64,000 bases of DNA. Source: Algivirga pacifica (GTDB lineage: Bacteria; Bacteroidota; Bacteroidia; Cytophagales; Flammeovirgaceae). Positions 37,484 through 47,290 of this stretch are shown here, piece by piece; position 1 is the first letter of the stretch; every line of letters begins with the position of its first letter. Made by a program: the position numbers and the translations under genes. The stretch spans positions 124,001 to 188,000 of the forward strand of contig NZ_BAABJX010000024.1 in assembly GCF_039543525.1 (NCBI RefSeq), written 5' to 3'. The notes under the pieces were generated by a model, which worked only from the letters and a program-made list of their open reading frames with translations, was not told the DNA's origin and made no database searches.

Positions 37484-38557
37484 ATGGAAGACGTATCTGT
37501 ATTCGAACAAGTGTCGGACATGGGACACGAGCAAGTGGTTTTCTGTCACGACAAAGCCAGTGGACTAAAGGCTATTATCGCCGTACACAACACTGTACTA
37601 GGTCCTGCCCTAGGAGGTACTCGTATGTGGATGTATGAAAACGAGCAACAAGCCTTGAACGATGCCCTTCGTTTGTCAAGAGGCATGACGTTTAAAAACT
37701 CTATTGCTGGTCTTAACCTTGGAGGAGGAAAAGCAGTAATCATTGGCGATGCACGTAAACACAAAACAGAGGCCCTTCTAAGAGCATACGGTAAATTTGT
37801 TCGCAATCTGAATGGTAAATATATCACTGCTGAGGACGTAGGAATGAACTCTAGTGATATGGAGCATATTGCTGCAGAGACCAAGCACGTGAGTGGTATG
37901 CCTGAGTCCAGGGGAGGACTAGGGGACCCATCTCCATTTACCGCTTATACGACCTATATGGGTATGAAAGCTGCCGCTAAAAAAGCTTACGGTTCAGACT
38001 CTCTAGCAGGAAAAAGAATCTCTTTGCAAGGCGCAGGACACGTTGGAGAATTCTTGATCCAACACCTTGTAAAAGAAGGTTGTGAAATCTTCGTTTCTGA
38101 TTACTATGAAGATCGTGTAAAAGAAGTTGTAAGCCAGTATGGTGTAAAAGGAGTAGGACTAGATGAAATCTATGATCTAGACGTAGACATCTATTCTCCT
38201 GCCGCTTTAGGAGCAACTGTAAATAACGAAACGTTATCTCGTCTGAAATGTGATATCATCGCAGGATGTGCCAACAACCAGCTTGCTGATGAGAAGTTAC
38301 ACGGGGATCTTTGTACTGAAAAAGGAATCATCTATGCTCCAGACTTCCTAATCAACTCTGGTGGTGTAATCAACGTATACGCAGAAGTTATCGGAGCGGG
38401 TACTGATTGGACAAAATACAAATGTGAGCAGGTTTATGACCAAACACTAAGAGTATTCAATCAAGCAGAGGAAACAGGTAAGAATACACAAGAGGTGGCG
38501 ATCGATATTGCCAAAGAGCGTATTGACAGCGTAGCTGGTATTAAGGCTACTTTCTAA
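37484..38557 (+). CDS. leucine dehydrogenase (Glu/Leu/Phe/Val dehydrogenase family)
   Basis: A 357-residue NAD-dependent amino-acid dehydrogenase that deaminates branched-chain amino acids to 2-keto acids. The N-terminal domain has ALGGTRMW and the catalytic-lysine region LNLGGGKAVI. The Rossmann part contains LQGAGHVGEFL, and IINVYAE-type residues follow DFLINSGGV. Length and the dimerisation-type pattern fit leucine/valine dehydrogenase rather than the longer glutamate enzyme. It could feed branched-chain fatty-acid synthesis, important in Cytophagales membranes; that link is inferred. The long leader contains two inverted repeats. Confidence 0.92.
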   Translation: MEDVSVFEQVSDMGHEQVVFCHDKASGLKAIIAVHNTVLGPALGGTRMWMYENEQQALNDALRLSRGMTFKNSIAGLNLGGGKAVIIGDARKHKTEALLRAYGKFVRNLNGKYITAEDVGMNSSDMEHIAAETKHVSGMPESRGGLGDPSPFTAYTTYMGMKAAAKKAYGSDSLAGKRISLQGAGHVGEFLIQHLVKEGCEIFVSDYYEDRVKEVVSQYGVKGVGLDEIYDLDVDIYSPAALGATVNNETLSRLKCDIIAGCANNQLADEKLHGDLCTEKGIIYAPDFLINSGGVINVYAEVIGAGTDWTKYKCEQVYDQTLRVFNQAEETGKNTQEVAIDIAKERIDSVAGIKATF

Positions 38558-38581
38558 TCGGAGAGTCCTCTATATATTGGA

Positions 38582-38617
38582 AGCACTACGGTCCATTGCG
38601 ACTGTAGTGCTTTTTTT
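38582..38617 (+). terminator. terminator of leucine dehydrogenase
   Basis: AGCACTAC (38582-38589) with GTAGTGCT (38604-38611), inner GTC/GAC pairing, then seven Ts. Confidence 0.9.
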
Positions 38618-38709
38618 GGTGATTGGTGATTGGTGGTGACTACCTTAATAATAAACGGTCGGGTGCCCACAAGGGGCACCCTTTTACCTTTTACCTTTTA
38701 CCTTTTACT
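38618..38709. repeat. composite repeat: GGTGATT heptamers, ACAAG-loop palindrome, TTTTACC heptamers
   Basis: GGTGATT twice plus GGTGGTG (38618-38638). Then an 8-bp perfect stem GGGTGCCC / GGGCACCC with loop ACAAG (38661-38681). Directly after it come TTTTACC three times and TTTTACT (38682-38709). All tandem units are 7 bp. It lies between the leucine dehydrogenase terminator and scpA. Confidence 0.85.
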
Positions 38710-38775
38710 TTTTAATCCTTATTTTCACGCCTTTAGTATTCAGGAGAGTTTCCTTTTTCACCTTAAGCATTCGGT

Positions 38776-39516
38776 ATGAGCTTCGAGATTAAAATTCCAC
38801 TTTTTGAAGGGCCATTTGACCTCCTTTTATTCTTTATTCAGCGTGATGAGCTGGATATTCATGACATTCCTATCGCCCAAATCACCAATGACTTTTTGGG
38901 TTATATTGAGCAATTGGAAAAAATGGAGATGGAGGTAGCCAGCGAGTTTATTCTTGTGGCTGCTACACTGATGCGTATCAAGGCTAAAATGCTCCTTCCA
39001 AGAGTAGAAGTGGATGAGGAAGGCAATGAGATTGACCCAAGGGAAGAATTAGTCAAACACTTACTGGAGTACAAGAAATATAAATCCGTACTGGGTATTC
39101 TGGAAGAATGGGAAGAGGGGATGCTACAGCGTGAAAAAAGAGGTAATATTCTAGAAGAAGTCCATAAACTGGAAGAGGCTCGTGGGGTAGAAGCCGAACT
39201 ACAAGACGTTGATTTATATAAAATGCTTAAGGTCTTTCAACGCGTTATGGAACGTTTTGAGGTTGCCCAAAATCGCCCTAATCACGAGGTGGTTCCTTAC
39301 CCTTATACACAAGAAAACCAACAGCGGCGTATCACAGCACTTCTTTCTTTCAAATCTAAGATATCCTTTAAGGAGTTGATTATGGAGGAATTCAATAAAG
39401 TATCTGTGGTCTTTAATTTCCTTGCAGTATTGGAACTCCTATCAATGGGTGAGATTCGAATTGAAGTGGGAGAGGGGTATAATAATTTTGAAATATATCC
39501 CATTGAAAATAAGTAG
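38776..39516 (+). CDS. scpA: segregation and condensation protein A
   Basis: A 246-residue kleisin that bridges the SMC dimer heads and, with ScpB, forms the bacterial condensin for chromosome segregation. The N-terminal signature is FEGPFDLLLFFI with DI-x-DIPIAQIT. The region FILVAATLMRIKAKMLLP (about 54-71) is the conserved SMC-neck helix, and the C-terminus ends in a winged helix (VVFNFLAVLELLSMGEI). scpB is not adjacent. Repeat clusters lie on both sides of the gene. Confidence 0.95.
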   Translation: MSFEIKIPLFEGPFDLLLFFIQRDELDIHDIPIAQITNDFLGYIEQLEKMEMEVASEFILVAATLMRIKAKMLLPRVEVDEEGNEIDPREELVKHLLEYKKYKSVLGILEEWEEGMLQREKRGNILEEVHKLEEARGVEAELQDVDLYKMLKVFQRVMERFEVAQNRPNHEVVPYPYTQENQQRRITALLSFKSKISFKELIMEEFNKVSVVFNFLAVLELLSMGEIRIEVGEGYNNFEIYPIENK

Positions 39517-39522
39517 CTTTTT

Positions 39523-39557
39523 AATTTTCAATGATTAATTTTCAATTTTCAATTTTC
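39523..39557. repeat. heptanucleotide array (AATTTTC, AATGATT, AATTTTC x3)
   Basis: Five 7-bp units beginning 6 bp after the scpA stop codon. Same unit family as 20622 and 16098. Confidence 0.85.
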
Positions 39558-39635
39558 AATAAAAAGTAAGGGGAGCCACTTGATGGCTTCGTGAAAAGCT
39601 GAAAAACAGTCAAGTATTACTTCTATACAGTTAAA

Positions 39636-39707
39636 GGAGAAAGGATGAAGGAATAATAGCCTTATACATAGGTGTTAATCCTTCATCCTTTCTCCTTCAT
39701 CTTTTTT
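39636..39707 (+). terminator. 17-bp hairpin containing AGGATGA, followed by T-run
   Basis: GGAGAAAGGATGAAGGA (39636-39652) pairs perfectly with the complement at 39679-39695, then CATCTTTTTT. It can end scpA transcription. The arms carry the AGGATGA heptamer found as a nine-copy array at 55157. Confidence 0.65.
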
Positions 39708-39709
39708 CG

Positions 39710-39781
39710 GGGTGACCACAAGGGTAGCCCTTACTATCTTTTTCTTACGCCTCGATTGTCGGGCGACCACAAGGGTCGCCC
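39710..39781. repeat. two ACAAG-loop palindromes
   Basis: 39710-39730: GGGTGACC, ACAAG, GGTAGCCC (imperfect). 39761-39781: GGGCGACC, ACAAG, GGTCGCCC (perfect 8-bp stem). Both are followed by TTAC. They lie at the 3' end of gyrA. Confidence 0.8.
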
Positions 39782-39789
39782 TTACTTAT

Positions 39790-42330
39790 CTAGGCTTCTG
39801 TATTATCATTTTCTTCTGAGCCAGTCGCTGGATTCACTTCTGTAGAAGCTTCTCCATCCACTACTTCAGCATTTTCAATAAGCTCTTCAGTGATTCCTGC
39901 TACCTTCTCAATAGAAGAGATTTGGTCTGCATCATTCAGGCGAATTAGTTTCACACCTTGTGTTGCTCTACCCATTACTCTCAACTGATCGACTGCGGTA
40001 CGGATCAGGATTCCCTGACGTGTGATAATCATCAAGTCATCTCCATCAACTACACCTTTGATGGCAACCAAGCTACCGGTTTTCTCCGTTACTTGAAGGG
40101 TTTTTACCCCTTTACCACCACGGTTTGTGATACGATACTCATCCAACGCTGAACGCTTACCGTAACCATTTTCAGAAACGACCAATAGGGAAGTATCCTC
40201 ATCTGCTCCTACACAAACCATACCTACTACACGGTCATTCTCTCCAAGGCTGATGGCTCTCACCCCTGTAGAAACACGTCCCATAGAACGTACCTTCTCT
40301 TCGTTGAAGCGAATCGCCAGTCCAGAGTTTGCCGCTACGATTACATCATGATTACCATCCGTCAAGGCTACATTCAATAGTTTGTCTCCCTCGTTGATGT
40401 TAATCGCCATGATACCGTCACGTCTTGGTCTTGAGTAAGCCTCCAGTACCGTCTTCTTAATCACCCCTTTCTCCGTACACATCACCAAGTATTGGTTATT
40501 GATGTAGTCTGGGTCATTCAGGTTCTTCACGTTGATCACTGCCTGAATCGTTTCCTCAGGTTTAATCTCGATCAAGTTCTGTAATGGACGTCCTTTAGAA
40601 GTCTTACTTCCTTCAGGTAAACGGAATACCTTCAACCAGTATACCTTACCCGTATTCGTAAAGAACAATAGGTAATTGTGGTTGGTCGCAGAAAATAAAT
40701 GCTCTGTATAGTCATCCTCCTTGGAAACAGCTCCACGAGAACCAACACCACCACGTCCTTGCTGTCTATATTCTTTTAGAGGCGTACGCTTGATGTATCC
40801 TTCCTTAGAAATTGTAATCACCATTTCCTCATCCGGAATAAGGTCTTCAATCTCTAAGTCATCCGCATTCATCTCAATGGTAGAACGACGCTCGTCACCA
40901 TATTTTTCCATTAGTTCCAATAGCTCTTCCTTGATCAGCGCCATACGCTTCTCCTTGCTTTCCAACAAGTCTTTCAAGTAAACTACTGTTTTCGTTACCT
41001 CATCGTGTTCAGACTGAATTTTCTCAATTTCCAGACCTGTCAGACGTTGTAGACGCATATCCAGAATTGCTCTTGCCTGAATCTCCGAGAAGTCAAAACG
41101 CTCAATCAGTCCAGCACGTGCAATATCTCCATCCTTAGAAGAACGGATCAGTTCAATTACCTCATCCAGGTTCTGTAGGGCTTTCAGATAGCCTTCCAAG
41201 ATGTGTAATCTTCTTTCTGCCTCATCCAGTTCAAACTGTGTTCTACGTACCACTACCTCATGACGGTGATCAACATAATGTCTGATCAAGTCATACAAGT
41301 TCAAGGTCTTCGGTTTCCCGTTCACCAAGGCTACGTTGTTAATACTGAATGCTGTTTGTAGCTGAGTGTGTTTGAATAGGGTATTCAAAACCACATCCGG
41401 CATCGCATCTTTTTTCAACTCATAAACGATACGGATACCTTTACGGTCAGACTCGTCACGAATTGCGCTAATGCCTTCAATCTTTTTATCGTTTACCAGC
41501 TCAGCCGTCTTCTCAATCATGGAAGCCTTGTTGACCTGGTAAGGAATCTCAGTCACGACGATTTGCTCGCGACCTGATTTAGTTTCCTCAAAATGTGACT
41601 TGGCACGCATCACTACACGTCCACGTCCTGTTTCGTACGCCTTCTTTACACCATCATATCCGTAGATAATACCCCCTGTAGGGAAATCTGGAGCCTGAAC
41701 ATACTCCATCAGCTCACTTACGGTCACCTCTGGATTATCGATGTAAGCCACCACACCACCAATAACCTCTCTCATATTGTGTGGCGCCATATTGGTCGCC
41801 ATACCTACGGCAATACCTGATGCTCCATTCACCAAAAGGTTAGGAATCTTTGCAGGCAATACCGACGGCTCTTTTAAGGAGTCGTCAAAGTTAGGGGTAA
41901 AGTCTACCGTATTTTTCTTAAGGTCCGCCAGCATCTCACTAGAGATCTCTTTCATACGAGCCTCCGTATAACGCATTGCAGCTGGGGAATCTCCATCAAT
42001 GGAACCGAAGTTACCCTGCCCATCTACCAATGGATAGCGCAAAGACCACTCCTGTGCCATACGTACCATAGTATCGTATACAGAAGAGTCACCATGAGGG
42101 TGGTACTTACCAAGTACCTCACCGACAATCCTTGCCGATTTCTTGTATGAACGGTTATAGCTTAGTCCTAATTCTGACATACCATACAAAACTCTTCGGT
42201 GTACGGGCTTTAAGCCGTCACGTACATCCGGAAGTGCTCTGGAAACGATGACCGACATTGAATAATCAATGTAGGCTCCCCTCATTTCGTCTTCGATATT
42301 AATCGAGATAATGTTTTCTCCTTCTGCCAT
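39790..42330 (-). CDS. gyrA: DNA gyrase subunit A
   Basis: An 846-residue topoisomerase II subunit that cuts and reseals DNA; GyrB is not in the window. The breakage-reunion domain has the catalytic Tyr-121 in AAMRYTEARM. The quinolone-determining region reads HPHGDSSVYDT, with Ser-82 and Asp-86 at the positions of E. coli Ser-83 and Asp-87, the quinolone-susceptible state. The C-terminal beta-pinwheel (about 510-815) contains NRGGKG, a slightly altered GyrA box, which argues for GyrA over ParC. An acidic tail ends the protein. A candidate -7 box TATTTTTG lies at 42508-42515 on the minus strand. Confidence 0.96.
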   Translation of the reverse strand: MAEGENIISINIEDEMRGAYIDYSMSVIVSRALPDVRDGLKPVHRRVLYGMSELGLSYNRSYKKSARIVGEVLGKYHPHGDSSVYDTMVRMAQEWSLRYPLVDGQGNFGSIDGDSPAAMRYTEARMKEISSEMLADLKKNTVDFTPNFDDSLKEPSVLPAKIPNLLVNGASGIAVGMATNMAPHNMREVIGGVVAYIDNPEVTVSELMEYVQAPDFPTGGIIYGYDGVKKAYETGRGRVVMRAKSHFEETKSGREQIVVTEIPYQVNKASMIEKTAELVNDKKIEGISAIRDESDRKGIRIVYELKKDAMPDVVLNTLFKHTQLQTAFSINNVALVNGKPKTLNLYDLIRHYVDHRHEVVVRRTQFELDEAERRLHILEGYLKALQNLDEVIELIRSSKDGDIARAGLIERFDFSEIQARAILDMRLQRLTGLEIEKIQSEHDEVTKTVVYLKDLLESKEKRMALIKEELLELMEKYGDERRSTIEMNADDLEIEDLIPDEEMVITISKEGYIKRTPLKEYRQQGRGGVGSRGAVSKEDDYTEHLFSATNHNYLLFFTNTGKVYWLKVFRLPEGSKTSKGRPLQNLIEIKPEETIQAVINVKNLNDPDYINNQYLVMCTEKGVIKKTVLEAYSRPRRDGIMAININEGDKLLNVALTDGNHDVIVAANSGLAIRFNEEKVRSMGRVSTGVRAISLGENDRVVGMVCVGADEDTSLLVVSENGYGKRSALDEYRITNRGGKGVKTLQVTEKTGSLVAIKGVVDGDDLMIITRQGILIRTAVDQLRVMGRATQGVKLIRLNDADQISSIEKVAGITEELIENAEVVDGEASTEVNPATGSEENDNTEA

Positions 42331-42790
42331 CTCTTGTTATATAAGTTTTCGAATTCTCTGCCAAAGGGTGGCAATTTCGTGATGTTACTTCCAAAAGTCC
42401 TATTAAGAATCTTCCGCTTTTTCTATAGAAAAAACACGGAATGTCCTAACAGTAAAAAAAGGCCTTTGAAGAGCCTCTTTTTCGCTAAATAATAGAGATG
42501 CAATTTACAAAAATAGGCCGCAACAACCAACTAAAATCTTACACTAAAACGGTGATTTAAGGGAATAATGGTAAAGGTTTTTATGGGAATAGTTCTACTT
42601 GAAAACCTGTTCATTTATCTTTAACATTTTTTAATGAAGCATCCCGCTTCCCCTTTGATTATTATTGCATAATGAATAATAAATTGTAGTTTACTTTTTC
42701 GATATAGGACCTCCATTAAAAATCATTGGATCTATGAAAACAACGACCGAGCAACCGCCTTTACAAAGCGATCGCTCCAACCATATACTT
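42331..42790. other. divergent region between gyrA and the DUF2723 gene
   Basis: It holds the hairpin TTCCG...CGGAA with an inner TTTTTCTATAGAAAAA palindrome near 42412-42441. A terminator-like AAAAAAAGGC/GCCTCTTTTT lies at 42455-42483, although both flanking genes start here. No ORF was seen apart from the possible N-terminal extension of the DUF2723 gene at 42734. Confidence 0.5.
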
Positions 42791-45700
42791 ATGAAAACGT
42801 TTAAAACCTTCAACAACCTCACGGGGTGGGCCGTATTTTTGATCTCGCTGATCGTCTATACCCTCACATTGGAAGAGACCGCCAGCTTCTGGGATTGTGG
42901 TGAGTTTATCGCCGTATCCTACAAACTAATGGTACCACACCCTCCGGGAACACCTTTTTTTCAGCTAATTAACCGTATGTTCTCCTTCCTTGCTTTAGGA
43001 GATACATCACAAGTAGCTTTTTGGGTCAATTTCTCCTCCGCATTTTTCAGTGCCTTGACGATTATGTTCTTGCACTGGACCATTGTCTTATTGGGAATGA
43101 AAATTATCCCTGCCTCTTCAGAAGGCTATAGCAAAGGACAACGCTTTGCCTTGATCGGCGCAGGCTTGGTAGGAGCATTAGCCTATACGTTCTCTGACTC
43201 TTTTTGGTTCTCAGCAGTAGAAGCAGAGGTATACGCCATGTCTTCTTTCCTAACGGCCTTTGTTTTCTGGGCTATTCTAAAGTGGGAACACATCCACACA
43301 GAAGCAGCCTCTAACCGTTGGTTGATCCTGATCGCTTTTGTCATTGGTTTGTCTATGGGGGTTCACTTATTGAACCTAGTAGTATTGCCTGCAATGGCGA
43401 TGATTTACTATTACAAGAAATATCCTAAAGGAGACTGGAAAGGGTTAGTGATCGCATTAGGTATTGCAGGCGCTTTGATCCTGATCCTAATGATTGGTAC
43501 GATACAAGGATACCCTGCCATGACCTTCTGGTTCGATAAATTGTTTGTCAATACTTTTGGCGCTTCATTTGGTACGGGTGGTTTAGTATTCACTGTTCTT
43601 TTGGTGGCTGGAGTTGTTTATGGAATCTATTATTCCCACCAACAACAAAACCCTACGCTGAACACTATCTTCCTGAGTATTGCATTTATTCTGATTGGAT
43701 ACAGTACGTATGCGCTTATCCTGATCCGTTCTAACCAGCAAACACCTATCAACGAGAATGCTCCTGACGATCTTTTGAGCTTTGTATCTTACCTGAAGCG
43801 TGAGCAATATGGTGATCGTCCGTTGCTTTACGGACGTAACTTCACGGCCAGTCCTTCGGGATCAGAGCAAGGAGCGCCTGAGTACCGTCAAGCAAAGAGA
43901 GGGGGTAATGACTTCTACGAAGTATATGATTACAAAAGCTCTCAAGAGTACGATGCGAAAGACAAAATGTTACTTCCTCGTATGTATAGTAAGCAGCCCG
44001 GACACGATCAGTTGTATCAAAAATGGGCCAACCTTGCACCAGGAGAAGCGCCAAAGATGGCTGATAACCTATACTATATGATCCGTTACCAAATTGGTCA
44101 TATGTATTTCCGTTATTTCATGTGGAACTTCTCTGGTAGAGCAAGTGACTATAAGGATGCGGAATGGGTAAGTATTTTTGATACACTAGACACTGAAGAA
44201 CTTCCTTCTATTATTGAAAACAATAAAGGAAGAACCAACTTCTTTATGCTTCCTCTGATCTTGGGGCTATTAGGTTTCTTCTTCCAAATGAATAAAGACA
44301 ACAAGTCGTTCCTAACGACGCTCATGTTGTTCTTCCTTACTGGATTGGCCTTGGTACTATACCTGAACTCCCCTCCAGTAGAACCAAGAGAGCGTGACTA
44401 TATCTATGTCGGTTCCTTCTATGTATTTGCGATCTGGATTGGATTCGGGGTATTAGCCCTGTATGATACCTTAGGTAAATTCCTAAAAGGGGCTTCTCCA
44501 TATGCCGCTACTGCACTAGGGTTAATTATTCCAGTAGTCATGGCGACACAAGGATGGGCGAGTCACAACCGCTCCGACCGTTTCCACTCTATTGACCAGG
44601 CTAGAAACACCCTGGCTAGTTGTGCGCCAAATGCCATTCTATTTACTGGGGGAGATAACGATACCTTCCCATTATGGTATGTACAAAATGTAGAAGGCTT
44701 CCGTACAGACGTTCGTGTAGCCGTATTGAGCTACTTCAGCACAGACTGGTACCTGGAGCAAATGAGACAGAAGCAATATGAGTCAGAGCCATTACCTCTA
44801 GGTATGGATCAAGAGACTTATCGTGCTGGAAAGAACGAGTATATTCCTTTCGTAGGAGAGGATAACAACGGAGCGATGAATACGGAGATCTACCTACGTC
44901 TATTAGACAAGGATGATCAGCGTGTACAAGTAAGGCTATCCGATGGCTCTAACACAGGAATGCTACCTTCCAAGAACTTCTACCTGGATATTGACCAGCA
45001 AAAAGTACTGGACCTAGGATTTATTCCTGAGAACAAGAAAAATGCTGTCGTAGACCGTATGGTATGGAAGCTAAGAGATGGTAAGCGCCATATCTTCAAA
45101 AATGAGCTTGCTTTACTGGACCTTATTGTCTCCAACCAATGGGAGCGTCCGATCTACTTCAACAACACGTCTGCTAATACCCTAAGCATGGATCTTCGTC
45201 GCTACATGATGATGGAGGGTATGACTTACCGTCTAATGCCGGTACAGACAGAATTTGACGGGGACGTAGGAGAAGTAAACACGGATCAAATGCTGGAAAA
45301 CATCAAGAAATTCCAGTTCCGTGAGCTAAACAACCCGGACGTTTACTATGACGAGGAATACCGTAAGTTCGGTGCCAATACCAGAAACAACTTCTTCCGT
45401 CTAGCGGACAAACTTTACAGAGAAGACCGCAACGAGGAAGCATTAATGGTAATGGATACCATCTTGCATTATATCCCGGATGAGACTATCCCATACAGCT
45501 TCTACGCACCAAGATATATCGATTTGTATCACCGCCTGGATGAGCATGAAAAGGCTGAAGAAATCGCTAAGGTAATCAGTGACCGCGCGGTAGAAGCCAT
45601 CCAATATGTCAATAAGACGTATACCGCTGACCAAAGTATACAGCTTATGGCACAGAGAGGACAGATGATTATCCGTCAACTAGCGGTATTATACCAACGC

Positions 45701-45874
45701 CGTGAACAAGAGATTCAGGAGCAACTGAAGATATACCAAGCGCAAGCGGATAAAGTAATCAATTCGGAAGGAAGTCAGTTCCAACAAGATGTTGATCTAC
45801 TGCAGAAGCAACTAGATATCTATAAAGCTAATAAGGAAAAGTATATTAAGCTTTATGAAGAGGTCGCTCGATAG
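42791..45874 (+). CDS. DUF2723 family large membrane protein (TMEM260-like)
   Basis: 1027 residues from MKTFKTFNNLTGW, the usual family start; an in-frame ATG at 42734 would add 19 polar residues. The N-terminal half has about 10-12 transmembrane helices and opens with the family motif TASFWDCGEF, followed by VPHPPGTPFF, then PPVEPRERDY and FTGGDNDTFPLWY. The C-terminal third is soluble, partly helical and TPR-like. The group resembles GT-C protein O-mannosyltransferases, with acidic residues in the first loop (FWDCGEF). A glycosyltransferase role is plausible but not shown by the neighbours. Confidence 0.88.
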   Translation: MKTFKTFNNLTGWAVFLISLIVYTLTLEETASFWDCGEFIAVSYKLMVPHPPGTPFFQLINRMFSFLALGDTSQVAFWVNFSSAFFSALTIMFLHWTIVLLGMKIIPASSEGYSKGQRFALIGAGLVGALAYTFSDSFWFSAVEAEVYAMSSFLTAFVFWAILKWEHIHTEAASNRWLILIAFVIGLSMGVHLLNLVVLPAMAMIYYYKKYPKGDWKGLVIALGIAGALILILMIGTIQGYPAMTFWFDKLFVNTFGASFGTGGLVFTVLLVAGVVYGIYYSHQQQNPTLNTIFLSIAFILIGYSTYALILIRSNQQTPINENAPDDLLSFVSYLKREQYGDRPLLYGRNFTASPSGSEQGAPEYRQAKRGGNDFYEVYDYKSSQEYDAKDKMLLPRMYSKQPGHDQLYQKWANLAPGEAPKMADNLYYMIRYQIGHMYFRYFMWNFSGRASDYKDAEWVSIFDTLDTEELPSIIENNKGRTNFFMLPLILGLLGFFFQMNKDNKSFLTTLMLFFLTGLALVLYLNSPPVEPRERDYIYVGSFYVFAIWIGFGVLALYDTLGKFLKGASPYAATALGLIIPVVMATQGWASHNRSDRFHSIDQARNTLASCAPNAILFTGGDNDTFPLWYVQNVEGFRTDVRVAVLSYFSTDWYLEQMRQKQYESEPLPLGMDQETYRAGKNEYIPFVGEDNNGAMNTEIYLRLLDKDDQRVQVRLSDGSNTGMLPSKNFYLDIDQQKVLDLGFIPENKKNAVVDRMVWKLRDGKRHIFKNELALLDLIVSNQWERPIYFNNTSANTLSMDLRRYMMMEGMTYRLMPVQTEFDGDVGEVNTDQMLENIKKFQFRELNNPDVYYDEEYRKFGANTRNNFFRLADKLYREDRNEEALMVMDTILHYIPDETIPYSFYAPRYIDLYHRLDEHEKAEEIAKVISDRAVEAIQYVNKTYTADQSIQLMAQRGQMIIRQLAVLYQRREQEIQEQLKIYQAQADKVINSEGSQFQQDVDLLQKQLDIYKANKEKYIKLYEEVAR

Positions 45875-45900
45875 ACTTACTTGATTTCCTTTGAAAGAAA

Positions 45901-45935
45901 AAGGGGCTTTCTCATTTTGAGAAAGCCCCTTTTTT
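45901..45935 (+). terminator. terminator of the DUF2723 gene
   Basis: AAGGGGCTTTCTC (45901-45913) pairs with GAGAAAGCCCCTT (45919-45931) and is followed by Ts. Confidence 0.9.
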
Positions 45936-45937
45936 AT

Positions 45938-45968
45938 GGTATGGCCGCGCCAGTGGCGCGGCCATACC
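45938..45968. repeat. GC-rich 14-bp-stem palindrome at the pabB 3' end
   Basis: GGTATGGCCGCGCC (45938-45951), loop AGT, and its exact complement (45955-45968). It is over 70% GC in an AT-rich background and ends 1 bp before the pabB stop codon. Confidence 0.85.
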
Positions 45969-45969
45969 T

Positions 45970-47286
45970 TTATTCACCTGATAATACGGTACGAATTGCC
46001 TTTGCTTTTAACAAACACTCCTCATACTCTTTCTCAGGACTCGAATCAATCGTAATCGCACTTCCAATCTGAAAAGATAGGTATTCCTTTTCCTGATTAT
46101 AGAGAATACTTCGAATCACAACATTAAAATCGAAATCTCCCTCTGGTGTGATATAACCAATCGCACCAGAATATAGTCCCCTTTTGGAGTGTTCGTAACG
46201 TTCGATCAATTCCATACTCATCACCTTAGGTGCTCCTGTCATACTTCCCATTGGGAAGGCAGCCTTAATCGCCTGTATCGGATGAATATGATCTTGCAAT
46301 TCCCCCTCAATACTAGAAATCATCTGATAGACCTGTCGGAATCCGTAGATCCCAAAAAGCTCCGGTACTTTTACGGTACCGATCTTACAGGTACGGGAAA
46401 GATCATTACGCACCAGATCAACGATCATCATATTCTCGGCGATCTCTTTCTCATCGTTTCGAAGTTGTTCTTTTAAACGTAGATCTTCCTCCTCCGTCTT
46501 GCCTCTACGAATCGTTCCTTTGATTGGTTGGGAAAGTAAACGAGCACCCTCTTTTCGGATAAATCGCTCTGGGGAAGCCGATAATACAAAATGCTCTCCC
46601 AACTGCAGGTAAGCCGAAAAGGGCATAGGGGAAACCTCATTTAACTGTCGATAAACAGAAAGGGGATGTATTTTGGCTTGCTCTGCAAAAAACTCCATAC
46701 AAAAGTTCAGCTCATATACATCTCCTTCAATAATATGTTGCTGAATTTGCTCTACCGTTTGTATATAAGTATCTCTGGAAACCTTCTGTTGAATGGCTAA
46801 AGGCTCTATAGGTTCATTACTCTTTACTTCCGTCAGTTCTATTTGGTGAATCACCCATCCGGCATCATGCTCTTCTGCCTTCAGTACCTCTACTTCCTCA
46901 TCTGTAAAGCGAAGTAAATAAGTCGGCTCATAAAAATAAATATCAGGCAAGGCTACGTCATCCGTATTATTAGAAGATAATAGCTCCACCTCATTTTTGA
47001 GATCATACCCCCAATAGCCAAATAGCCAAGTTTTACGTTGTTGATGGAAACGTTGTATGGATTCAAAGGATTGCCCCGTTTCTATAGGACAACGTCTATA
47101 TTCTCCTATCGCCAATAAAGCCTGAAAGCCTCCTTCCGGATAGGGAATTTCATTATTGTCTAGCCAAGTACATACGTTATGGGAAGAGGCCCATTGCAAG
47201 GCTCTTTGCCTGAACTCTTTTAAAGAAGAAGGACGATAGGTCAGTAATACCTGATCTTGTCCGGATGATTGATTAAAAGAAACCAT
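45970..47286 (-). CDS. pabB: aminodeoxychorismate synthase component I
   Basis: 438 residues of the chorismate-binding family. The key motif PIKGTIRRG (254-262) contains Lys-256, the residue that marks PabB; anthranilate synthase TrpE has PIAGT instead. Further marks are ENMMIVDLVRNDLSR, GSMTGAPK and YSGAIGY. It makes 4-amino-4-deoxychorismate for folate, using ammonia from PabA, which is not adjacent. The start ATG lies 4 bp from a heptamer array whose copy number could affect translation. Confidence 0.93.
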   Translation of the reverse strand: MVSFNQSSGQDQVLLTYRPSSLKEFRQRALQWASSHNVCTWLDNNEIPYPEGGFQALLAIGEYRRCPIETGQSFESIQRFHQQRKTWLFGYWGYDLKNEVELLSSNNTDDVALPDIYFYEPTYLLRFTDEEVEVLKAEEHDAGWVIHQIELTEVKSNEPIEPLAIQQKVSRDTYIQTVEQIQQHIIEGDVYELNFCMEFFAEQAKIHPLSVYRQLNEVSPMPFSAYLQLGEHFVLSASPERFIRKEGARLLSQPIKGTIRRGKTEEEDLRLKEQLRNDEKEIAENMMIVDLVRNDLSRTCKIGTVKVPELFGIYGFRQVYQMISSIEGELQDHIHPIQAIKAAFPMGSMTGAPKVMSMELIERYEHSKRGLYSGAIGYITPEGDFDFNVVIRSILYNQEKEYLSFQIGSAITIDSSPEKEYEECLLKAKAIRTVLSGE

Positions 47287-47290
47287 GGAA

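Noticed and set aside
42734..42790. Longer N-terminus of the DUF2723 protein
   Set aside because: The extra 19 residues are polar and outside the family's usual start, though the in-frame ATG keeps it possible.
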